DNA from: Rhyacophila brunnea
Lineage: Eukaryota; Arthropoda; Insecta; Trichoptera; Rhyacophilidae
NCBI GenBank assembly: GCA_022495005.1
Contig: JAGYXB010000622.1
Coordinates: 62,001-126,000, forward strand
Reading direction: 5' to 3'
Length of the DNA: 64,000 nt
The notes under the pieces are model-generated. The model did not search any database and was not told the origin of the DNA. It worked only from the letters and a program-made list of their open reading frames with translations. The translations under genes were made by a program, and so were the position numbers. The stretch's first letter is position 1, and every line of letters begins with the position of its first letter. This document shows, piece by piece, positions 48,010 through 60,000 of this stretch.

Positions 48010-51000
48010 CTAGGTGAAGACGGGCCACATATACATGGGATTATTATCTGATGGGAAAGTGGAGACCATTCTCGTCTCGCCTTGGACAGGTATAGAGGAT
48101 TCGTTGGATGATATCCCTTCTTCACTCAAGGTCTGTCCGTCTTTTCCGTCCCGGCTCACGCCAGAATCCTCTTTATCACTTTCATCTTGTTTCTCTTGTT
48201 TTTCGATTTTCATTTCTTTTTTGGGGGTGACTTCGCTCAGGGCGATCAATTTGTTCTTCCCTCGTTTGGGAGGCGCCGCTTTCTCTTCGACCTCTGAAGA
48301 TTTATCATCGTCAAGGTATTTAAGCTTTTCCTTTGTGTGCGTGCTCAAATGTCGTTTCATGTCGCCTTTCATTCTGAATCGTTTCCCGCAAACGGAACAC
48401 GGATGAGGTTTTTCTCCTGAAAATGCAACAGAAATAAAATTAAAATAATAAATACATAAATGAGGTAGATTTTCAATTGATAAAATTACCATAATATACT
48501 AGATACTATTAATCTCTTTGAAGTTTATGTCATCCAAAAAATTAACATTTTTCGATCATCTAAAATATATAAAAGACTATTATTGTAATTATTGTTTTAA
48601 ATTGAGAATAAAGCCGTGGTTATAGGACTTTATCAAATTATTCTTTTATCAATGCCTTTAATTTTATTATTAAATAACCTTATACAGTAGAACCTTGTTA
48701 ATAAAAAAAAGTCCCTTGAACATTATTTTCATATAAAACCATACCTTTAATTCGAATTTCGTAATTCGAAATTATTTCAGAGTCCTGGCATATAAAAATA
48801 TTCAATAAAACATAATAAAGTACACTATTTCATGAGCCAGTCATTGAAAATTGTGACAGACTTTTCTTAAAACATCAAAAATTACTTATTTTATGAAGGT
48901 AATAAAAATAATCCTGACATTTTATGACCCATTAACATACACGGAACCGGAAATTTGGTAGGCGCATCTATGATCGTTTACAATATTGATGAAAATCAAT
49001 TTTTTTTTTTAATTTCAATATTTTTCACCCATACATTTCATAATTCGTAATTCGAATTTTTTTTTGATTTTCGGTCCCATGGAATTCGTATTAACGAGGT
49101 TTTACTGTACAGTTAAATTTCCATTGGAGTTTGCAATAATTGGCTCATAATTTTGGAGAAAATGGAACCACACCATATACTTAATTTTTCACCTTTACAT
49201 AGCACGTGGGCCCTATTAAAACACTATTTTCAATTATTATTAGTCAAAAATTACATTTACATAATGTACATTTGTACGAATATACGTGGAGGATTCTAAA
49301 ATTTATCATGTAGTTCTTCTGGTTCCAGGGTACGGTTCCGTCAACAGCTCTGTTCAGTAACCAATTGAACTGTTAAATACATTTTTGAACAGTTTTTAAC
49401 ACAAACATTCAACAATAAATATATGTAGGGGGAGGCAGGGCTAGTTGTTGCGGGGGCATGTCGTTACATCCTAGATAACTTTCGCGTTATAAGGTCCTGT
49501 GGCGTACGTAACGTACAGGAGACGTAAACATCCTGTCCGCAGTCGCTGACGAAAGGTCGCCTGCATTAATTGTATGCAGTTGAAATAAAACCATTTTAAG
49601 TGAATTTCGTGTCTCAAAGCAACTTTTGTTGGCCGAATTTGAAGTTTGATTGTTACCAAACTATAAGAGGTAAGTTTTTTTAAAGTATGCTATTAAAAAT
49701 CTATATATTTATGCTCATATTTTGTATATTTACCGAAGTAAATACAATTCCCGTGTTAATATTATAACAATTTCAATTTTATTTGGGTCAAAGGGGCTAG
49801 TTGTTACAGTGAGGTGGGGGTAGGTTGTTACTGTATGAATTAACTCCACTCACTACCACTTCACTACAAATTCTTTGTTACGAGGGTGGGTCAATAATTC
49901 CTTAGAAAAAAGCATTAAAACAGTTTTTATTTTTGTATTTTTTTTTTATTTCTCAACATAATCTCCTTGGAGCTCAATACACTTGGTTAGACGTTTCTCA
50001 ATTTTTTTAAACCGTCAGAAAAATAAGTTTTCGGAAGGTCCTCAAAATAAGCATTTGTCCGATCGATGACTTCTTCATTTGAAAAAAAACGTTGTCCACT
50101 TAGCCATTTTTTTAAGTTTGGGAAAAGGAAAAAGTCACTGGGGGCTAAATCTGGCGAATACGGTGGGTGGTCGACCAATTCGAACTTCAATTCTTCAATT
50201 TTAGCCATTGATCGTAAACATGTGTGAACACGGGCATTGTCCTGATGAAAGAGGATTTTTTTCCTGTTTAAATGAGGCCGTTTTTCTTCAATTTTGTTTT
50301 TTAGCTGGTCCAATAAAGATGCATAATAATCCCCTGTTATTGTTTTTCCTTTTTCCAAATAGTCAACGAAAATAATTCCACGTGCATCCCAAAATACAGT
50401 AGCCATAACCTTACCAGCTGATTTTACGGTTTTCGCCTTCTTTGGACATGGTTTGCCTTCGCAATCCACTGCTTTGACTGTTCTTTCGTCTCGGGAGTAT
50501 AGTGGTGTATCCATGTTTCATCTACAGTCACAAAGCGACGAAAAAATTCATCCGGATTGCGTTGCATGAGCGACAACAGGGCTTTAGAGGCCACCACCCT
50601 ATTGCGTTTATTGTCGACTGTGAGCAAACGCGGCACCCATCTTGCAGAAACTTTTTTCATGCCCAATTTGTCATGTAAAATAGAAATGACGCTACCTTTT
50701 GAGATCCCTGTAACCTCAATTATCTCACTCAACTTTAATCTTCGGTCACTTAACACCATATCGTGGATTTTATTGATCATTTCTGGTGTAGTCACCTCTA
50801 CAGGACGTCCTGAGCGTGGTTCATCCTTTGTTGATGTACGACCACGTTTAAATTCATTTAACCAGTTATAAATAGTTGCAAGTGAAGGAGCAGATATGCC
50901 GTGAACTAAATCCAACTCATTTTTTATTTCCTTTGCTGTTAACCCTTTTATATTAAAATGTTTAATAACAGCTCTAAACTCAATTTTCTCCATTTTCCAT

Positions 51001-54000
51001 TTTTCCATTTTCCACAAGCAAATTTTTTTTTTAAATGTACGAGAAACACACAACAACCCGACCAATCTGATTGAAACTTCGCAGCATACTGAATCGGTAG
51101 TGCCGCTGCATGAAAACAAACCGCTTACAGTACTAGTCGCGCCACCTGTCGGCTTTTCTAAGGACTTATTGACCCACCCTCGTATCTTCTTTATTTCCAA
51201 TAGGTAGGTACTTATGCCATCTAGATTACAATCTTACAATGGTGAGGACAAACAAAAACAAAACCGATAGAGGTAAAATTTCCCAGGAAACCTACAACAG
51301 AACGGCTAAAGAAGTAATTGAAAACAGAACATCTCTTAGAAAAAAAGCTGCCCAAGCATACAAAGTAAACTATATGACCTTACAATGTTATATAAAACAT
51401 AAAGATAACCGTCAGACCACTTCCAAGTTAGTGGGGTTACGCAAAACCTCGCCAGATATTTTCTGTCGATCAAGAAAACAAGCTTGCAACATACATAAGA
51501 AAATGTAGCAAAATATTTCATGGCCCAAGGAACTAAGAAACTGAAAAAGAAAGTGGTGTTATCTTCTTCGGACTCAGAGAATGAAGAATGCTTCTGTTTG
51601 GAGAATTATACTTGCTTTAAACCTGGGCAAGAGTGGATCCAATGCACAACATGCAAAAATTGGGCTCACATTTCCTGTATTCATGGGGATAAAGTTAATT
51701 TCATGTGTCAGAATTATGATTTTAGTGACTAAATATAAATACAAAGAAAATCACTAGCAAAAAACTTACTTTTACATATATTTTCAATTATTGTTTTAGT
51801 TGGTAACAATGTGCCCCTACCCTGTAACAACTTGCCCCCGGCTGGGGCACATTGTTACAATTTTCATTTTTTGTTTTTAATGCTATTGTAATTTTTGTAA
51901 GATATGTATGGATACAAATAAACCGTATTGTAATAGCTAAATGTATGTAGAATTAGTAATAATTGATATGATGTGTCTTAAGATAAACGGATTTCAGATA
52001 TTTAACTTTTCTTTTTTTGTAACAACAAGCCCTGCCTCCCTCTAGATGATTAATATATTATTCATGCTCATTCAAGATAAAAATTATGTTATGTTAACTC
52101 TTTTACTCCCAGCTGATTTAGCCTAGCATATGCGATAACTCCCAAGCGTTTTTTGACAAAAAATCGTAGATTTAGTTTTTTTTAAATAACTAATTCTACA
52201 CATGTTTTAAAAATTTGAAACTTTTTTTGTGTGTTCTCAATGATGTATAAAGCAATAATAAGTAATAATATTGATAGTTTACATCAATAAAACAAAAGAA
52301 AAAATAATGTATCAATATTTATTTAGAAATGAACGGATAAAACTATGTTTGAACAACAAAACAAGTGTGACAACATTTTTTTTATTTATAATTGATTTAT
52401 CAAATTTTATAATATAATCTATCCTTATGTAGTAACAGAAAAAAAAATAAACAAATTATTATTTATCTATGAAATAGAATTTTTATAAAGTAATCAAAAA
52501 AAATCGTATAGTGTCAAGGTATTCAAGAATATTATTCAATTCACGAAATCGCAAGAGAATTCGATACAGTATCGACGACTAACTGATATGGAATGAAGTA
52601 ATTTCAAAAAATAAGTCTCAAAGCACTAAATCATTTATAATATTATTTATATTCATGTATTTTTTCACCATCTTACCAAAAGTACAGTGGCATCCATTGT
52701 TAGTTCAAAAATTACAAACTTCATTTTGTAATGTGATATATGAATCATAAAACAACTAAAAGAAATATCAGAATTTAAAATGTGTCATAAAAATAATGTT
52801 TTATTATTTTTATGACCCTCTTTGGTCTCAAGTTCGACAGCAGAGCAATTATGACTTGTGAGTTAATAGGGTGACATAATTATAAATAAATCCGACACTA
52901 AAATAAATGTTACTCACACTCAACAAACAGTGAATATAATGATTCGTCTACACGAGACGAAATATGTCGGGAAAAAATTTGGAATAAATCGTAAATTTGG
53001 TTCCAAACTTTCGGCCGATGGATCGGCCCAGATGGAGTTTTCGCATAGGTATGGTGGGCCGAAATATCGGCCCCGTGGGAGTAAAAGGGTTAATATCATA
53101 AAATATCCAATAAATATTACCTGAATATGCTTATACAACACTGTTGACAAATTAAGAAAAGTAAATTAAAATAGTGAAACATTTCTCTACCTGTGTGTAT
53201 TCTTCTATGATTCTGCAAATACGAGCTGGCTCTGAATGATTTATCACAGAAATCGCATCGGTAATTCTTTTCGCCCGTGTGAATTCTTCGGTGCACTATC
53301 AAAGAGTACTTTCGGGCAAAATCTTTGCCACAATATTCACACTGATGTTGCTTCTGAAATAACACATCAAATACCAAAATAACAATATGCGATGATTTTA
53401 ATGAAAAATGTTAGAATATTATAGAGAGGATGATTCTATTATACCTGGTTGGAGTGAATCGAAATGAAGTGATATTTGAGATCTCCCCACTGCCGAAACA
53501 TCCGACCGCAACTTTCACACCGGTACGGTTTGTCACCATTATGTAATCTTTCGTGCACCTGAAACGAATAAATTAGGTATCAATTGAGGTACAATTAAAT
53601 AACTGACAATATTAAATCCACTGTACATATGTATATTGTCACTGATTTCTACAATACCTGCTATGCACATCTTTTGGCAATTATGAGTTATGTACATCGC
53701 CAGATAAGTTATTTCTGTGTGAAAAATGAAAAGGCAGTTTTATAATCATCACTTTTCAGGAGAGCCAAAAGAGATTTGGACCACTTTGCATGCAAACTTC
53801 TATGTCTCTAATTTATCTTTAATTCTATTTCTAATTTAGGAGCTTCGAGTCAACTCATTCTTTTTCTCTTTTATACAATTTTGTCAGTTTTTTAGAATTA
53901 TCTCCCTTTGCTTTTCACATATCTACAGAATTATTTATAAATTGTTTACAATACAAAATGTTCCATCTGTCAGTAATGCTCAATAATACGTATCTTTGCA

Positions 54001-57000
54001 TGTTTATAAAGATATAAAACACAGTTGAGTTTTTTTCTTTCATTGAATTGAAAATTTTCCAAAATAATTAATATTATAAAAATTCACAGTCAACCTAGTC
54101 AATACAACTTTGTCGATTACTAACTTAATTATTTTACCAGCAGAAATATGAATGTACGTTTTGTGTACATGGCAGACATTGCTAAATCGACTACGAGTAT
54201 TATGTAAAAATTAGGAGTACAGTACACAACCGGCAATTTCATTTATTAGAATCCATCGACTAAATAAAAGATGTAGACAAAAATCCTAGTGTATATTATA
54301 CTAATCTAGATTAGATTTTCAATGAAACATGATAAAATGCCATATATACAACACATGGAAAATGTATTTCCATGAGTTTAAAAATGGTCTATTAACACTT
54401 TCGACGCGAGCCATTTTCGCGGGAATTTATTTTCAGTCAACTGATCTGTTAAAACGGTCACGGGTACAGCTAAAACAGATCGATTTTAAAATTAAAAAAT
54501 AGATTACTAGATCGTTCAGTTATTCCAAATACACCAAGAAATAAACTATATTCGTGACATTCTCACTAAAAAAAATCGAAGAAAATGAAGACGCTAAAAA
54601 ATATCCAAGCGTTGGCCGCGCGTCAATATGGCGGGCCGTCCAATATCACATAAGGTGAGTCGGGGCAAGATCGTCAAAGGGTCTAGTTCGTCCAGTGCCT
54701 TTATTTTCTTATTGCAGCGATGTATGTGAGTGCCGCTTCGTATCCATGTTACCAACATTCATACTCAACGTCCTCCACATTTGCAATGAAGTTAGCTGCA
54801 GTCTAGCTTACGTGGCAGAGGAGAGAAGTTTTGTCGTGATTCAGCTTTTATGTTGTAAATGGGGTTAGATCATCAAATCGTAAAATATCTCGATAATCCA
54901 ATGCCCAAATCAACTGATTTTTGGTATGTACCTAATTTACCTATACCGCTTTCTATTTTAGCTTTTATTTTTTATTTTTACATGTGCCTTCAATTATTAT
55001 TGACTGCTGACGGACTAACCCCACTAGCTTGGTTAACAGCAGATAAGTTCGTCACATGTATGACGATCTATACCCGTATTTTTTTAAATATGGGGTTAGT
55101 TCGTACGAGTATACCTACTTAGATGAAATATATTTATTTTTACCAATAAAAACTCAGTTTTAAAAACCTAATAATAATACAGATAAAAAAGCCGTGATTA
55201 TGCCTCGAACCTACAAAAGAAAGTCTAACAGAGCCACGTCTTCCATAAAAGAGCAATTGAATCATGCTGTTGATGAAGTGTTATCAAAAATAATAAGTGG
55301 ATATCAAGCATCCAAACTATTTAAAATTCCACGAATGACACTCATGGACCACGTCAATGGAACACATGGGCATAAATCCTCATCGATGGGCAAAACAACT
55401 GCTTTATCCCTTGATCTAGAACGGAATTTGGCAGAAAATCTACACGTAATGGAGCGAAATGGTTTTGGATTATCGAGGAAGGAAGTTATGGAGTTAGTTG
55501 GGCAATATGTTCAAATAAATAAAATAAAAACTCCATTTAAAAATGGCATTCCAAAGAGTGATTTGTTTACAGCCTTTGCCAAGCGAAAAAAAACTATATC
55601 AACGTCAAGCTCTGAAGATGACGAATACTTCACTTCAGCATCATCTGATACTGGAAATATATCTGACTTATTGCCAGACACCGATGAAGAGAATTTTAAT
55701 GACCCTTTAGAAATAGATGATGCAATTGTAGTACAAGTTGTAAATGATCCTCAAGAGAAAAAAAATATTGAAGACTGGATTTTAGTCAAGTTTGAAACCA
55801 AAAAGACCACAAACACTTTGTTGGTAAAATTTTGAGTTTCAACAAAGAAGACAAACCCGTGGGTTTACCAGGAGAAAGATTTTATATAAAAAATATGGTC
55901 TCGAAAAAGCAAACAGTTTTTATATTTCCAGTTATTGACGACATTTCTGATGTTCTCAATGAAGACATAATTTGTACTCTTCCGCAACCTTTAATTTTAA
56001 GGAGAGGTGAAATTATGTTTAATTTTAATCTTCAACAATTCAATATTCAATAAAAATTCCATTTACTTATTCATTTATCGAAAATAATATTTTTATATGT
56101 ATGTACTTTGCTTTCTTTATTAATTTTCTACATAGTATATGATGAGAATAATAAACATTATATTTTAAACAATCTTTTAATACTAGATCCGTCTACTGTG
56201 CCTAAACATTTGTGATGGGGTTACATCGGCATACATTTAATATGCCGAAGTAACCCCATCGTTGTGAAATGTGATCATAAATGATATTTTATTCCATGTA
56301 TTTATACTTTTGGTATGATACTTTTCTCTACCAATAACCATATTTTGACGATCTAAACCCGTGTGGTTCTCAAGCGTGTTATAATGAAAATAATTCTTCC
56401 TGACGAACTAACCCCTGGTGAAGGGGTAAGATCGTAATAAGGGTCATTTTTACGTTTTTTGTCAAAATAATGCCATTTAAGCCATACGATACTTTTGTAA
56501 CAAACACTACTTTTATTAAATACAGTATAACCTCGTTTTTACGTGCCCGGAATTCACGTTTTGCCGGCAATTGCGTGTAATTTTTTCAGTCCCGATGTAT
56601 TTCAGTACATTTAATACCCGCATTTACGTTTTTCTTTCCCGCGATTTACGTCGGAAATATTCAAAATATGCGAGTTACGCGCGCTTGACAATGATTGGGT
56701 CGTGACATTCGAACGGCGTAAGGTGAGAATTACATAACAAAAATGCAACAAACTAATATAAATGATTTTTTAATAAAAAAATTAAAAAAATTCAATAAAA
56801 ATTTTAATTGAATGTTGTTTTTTAATAAAACGTTATTTTTTTAGAAACATAAAATTTAAATGTTCTTTTTTCAATACCCCCCTTTTACATTTTCCCTCCA
56901 ATTAGGTTTTTTTTACAGTCCCTTAAAAAACGTAAAATAGGGGTTATACTGTAGTATGTTTTATTCAACATATCTAAAATATATTAAAAATCTCAATTAA

Positions 57001-60000
57001 TAATTCCGTAAAATTAATTTAAAGTCACACTCTTCAATTTGTATGCCGATCTTGCCCCAACTGACCTTACACGATTTTTAACACATACTAGCGAGCGCTC
57101 CGCCGCGTTTGTATTTGTTATACACAGGGCTGGGTACATGCTGCCAGAGTTGGTTACGGTCTATGACAGATATATTACTAAATCAAAATCACACTTGTGG
57201 AATAATCCAGTGGGTTATCTTATGCATTTTGTAAGTCGTAAAATGTGGTAGTGACATTTTGGCGGGTGAAATAATTATTTCACATATATTTATAATGATA
57301 AAAAATACTAAAAACAAATTGTCAAAATGTTTCTATCGAGACCACAAATCACTAAGAAAAAATACATAACACTAACGTAATCGTAATAATTAATTAAAAG
57401 GTAAATAAAAATATTATCGATGCACACTTTTCGATGCATGACCAATGTTTTGTTTTGATAACCCTGGTGACGCATCGAGTACACCCGTCTTCGCAATGGC
57501 GCGCGATTCAAATGACTGAATAACAAGTGTTCTTTTCAAAAATATATTTCCTTGTGTTTTACTTGACATTTTTATGATCTGTTGCCTGATATGTCTACCT
57601 AAAGGTTTGAACTAATTTTTAAAGCATATTATCCACAAGTGTCTCTTCTAGTTTGGTCGAAAATACGAGATAAAGTCTATGGCATGTTTACATGCCATAC
57701 GCAGTGTAAGGGTTAAAGATATAGTGTAACATTAATCACCTTTAGGGCTCCAGAGGTGAAAAAGCTCTTTTTGCAAGTACCACAGATAAAGGTTCTCGTT
57801 CCATTATGCGAAAGCATGTGATAAATCAACGAATTCCTGTGACGGAATGTTCTCTCGCATTCCGGGCAAGTGAGAACGTTTTTCTTCTTTTGCGCGGAGC
57901 TATTTTCATTTGATTTGTCTGAATGCATTTCTTCTTCCATCTCTTCCACCCTCTCCTCTTCGTCGAGTCGTCCATTTTCCTCCCCCGCAATTGCATCGTG
58001 AGCTTCCGCCTCCACCTCCATCATTCTCTGGACTTCCTCTGGAATATATTACTGCGGTTATGGAATATCACTTCAAAACTAATCATACTTTCATCACAAA
58101 TGACATTATCTACTAATGAATTACATCTAAATATTCCATCATATCCATATAATTGCATAATCTGTGATTTTTTTAATGTATATTACAATAGAATATAAGT
58201 AAACTTTATGTTGTATTTTTTTCACCGGATAGTTGATGGTAGGTTCTTTCATATTGTTACAAATTACTTACCTATCAGCTTTAAATTGCTCACCAAATAT
58301 TAAAAAATCAATATTATAGAATAGATTATTTACCTAATATGTATATTGTCTATGGTCACTATCACTAAATGTGTATATCTTTTTTCTTGTATCGGCTTGT
58401 CTTACTTAGCCCCATACAGCGCCTTTTCATATTACTCACTCGAACTATCAAACCTTATGGTATAGTTGTAATACTGAAAGAGCTAAATACTCTAACTATA
58501 CTAAACCAAACCAAAAAAAACTTAATATGACATGATATTACTAAGATTCAATATATCATTGAAAGTTAAGATATGACAGACTCAGTGTAACAAAATATAA
58601 TATATGTACATCACATATCCAAACTTTGCATGACTTAAGTATGCGCACTGCAGGTTGTAATGAAATTCATTGACAACATACCATTCAAATGTTGGTGGCA
58701 TTGCTGGGCGTGTTCAGCGTACTGTTTCCGGCTGGGCAGCGAACCTCCACACAGTGGGCAAGATATCTCTCCTACATTGTCGTCTTCCGAATCTTCCTCT
58801 CCCTCATTGTCAGGAATCCTCGCGTCGCATTCTCCGTCGGAAATTGAATTGGAATTAGTATCTCCCAACTCCCCGGGATCTTTGCCGAGGGCCTGCTTCA
58901 TATACCTGATTAAAAAAATGCTTTCAAATATAATACATATCTATAATTATACGACACCTGCATGCAACGCTAGATATTTTTTATCTTCGTTATGGGTACA
59001 GGGCTATTTGTAACACCGTGTCCATTATTTGACTTGGGACAGCGAAACCCCATACATATCGTCGGTCCCTATTAAAGAAGTCGGATCTGCAAAATGCTAT
59101 TTTTCAGTACGAGCAATCAAATATCCTTTGTGACCTATTGCCATAATGAATAAAAATACGGGTTATAGAAACTTTTCTAAACGTTTATAAAAACATCCGT
59201 CTGTCCGTGAACATAGCAGCAACTATCAGATCCAACGCATCTTGCTTACCCACGCCCAGCCAACAATGTCGGTTGGTAAGAACCGACGTTGTTATTCGGA
59301 CACTCTCGGTAGTTCCGTCATTTTTAACTTGAGTATCTCGAAATTTTTCAAACAAACAAAAAAAACTGTGATTGTGGTATAAATGTTTAGTGTTTAAATA
59401 ACTTTTATGAAATAATCCGAAAATGACAAAATTTCAGATCCGACTTTTTTAATAGGGACCGACGATATTAAAGTAAAACTGCAAATATTACAATCTTATA
59501 AATGAGTATCATAGCAGTCTGTATTTTTTCTATGAAAATGCAGTTCAAATGAATGACACCATCATTTAATTTATTATTTTCTTTCTAGTAACATGTACAA
59601 TTTTCAGTGTAGAGTGTCAAATTTAATAACAATATATACCAAGTATATTATTATACATAAAAAAAGATAATAATATATTATCACCATTCTTTGTTATTCA
59701 AATGTTCTTGGTTCACGTGTCCATTGTCAATGGTAAGATGGGGCAAAATATATTGTTCTTGTCCCGTTATAGTTCCTTGCATTAGCAACGTGTTTGAATG
59801 ATGTGAGGAGATTTCTTCTTGTAGATACTCTTCATTCTCCGGTTCAACCACAACGTGGATTCCTTCCATCAAGTCCTCCGGTTCGCTGAATTCACTCATT
59901 TCATCTACCTACAATTTTTATTGACTTATTAATTCAACGGAAACACCAGATAACAAATGGTTGCATATCCCCAATATAACATAATATATAATATTCATTT

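Larger units (their letters stand above)
49428..52042 (+). mobile_element. Pogo-like non-autonomous element, family II, with nested mariner
   Basis: The ends GGGGGAGGCAGGGCTAGTTG and, inverted, GAGGGAGGCAGGGCTTGTTG are flanked by TA (49426-49427 and 52043-52044). The word GGGGCTAGTTGTTAC or a variant recurs inside at 49794-49808, 49815-49831, 51803-51817, 51824-51839 and 51844-51858. Without the mariner (49881-51182) it is about 1.3 kb. Its only coding content is an HTH fragment joined to a Cys/His C-terminal domain (51239-51732). Confidence 0.85.
54653..57067 (+). mobile_element. Pogo-like non-autonomous element, family I, copy 2 (complete)
   Basis: The ends AGGTGAGTCGGGGCAAGATC and, inverted, AGGTCAGTTGGGGCAAGATC are flanked by TA (54651-54652 and 57068-57069). 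Total length is 2415 bp, or about 1.98 kb without the nested MITE (56523-56951). The end-like word GGGGYAAGATCGTC and variants recur on both strands at 54861-54874, 55062-55075, 55092-55104, 56347-56360, 56402-56415 and 56423-56435. It sits in a zinc-finger gene intron, antisense to that gene. Confidence 0.9.
54396..57712. mobile_element. Probable piggyBac-type MITE split by pogo-like copy 2
   Basis: TTAA followed by CACTTTCGACGCG (54392 onward) and CGCAGTGTAAGGG followed by TTAA (57713-57716) bracket the pogo-like element. The two ends match at about 9 of 13 positions. They resemble the ends of the other TTAA elements here. Without the inner insertion it would be about 0.9 kb. The call is moderate because the ends are diverged. 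Confidence 0.45.
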
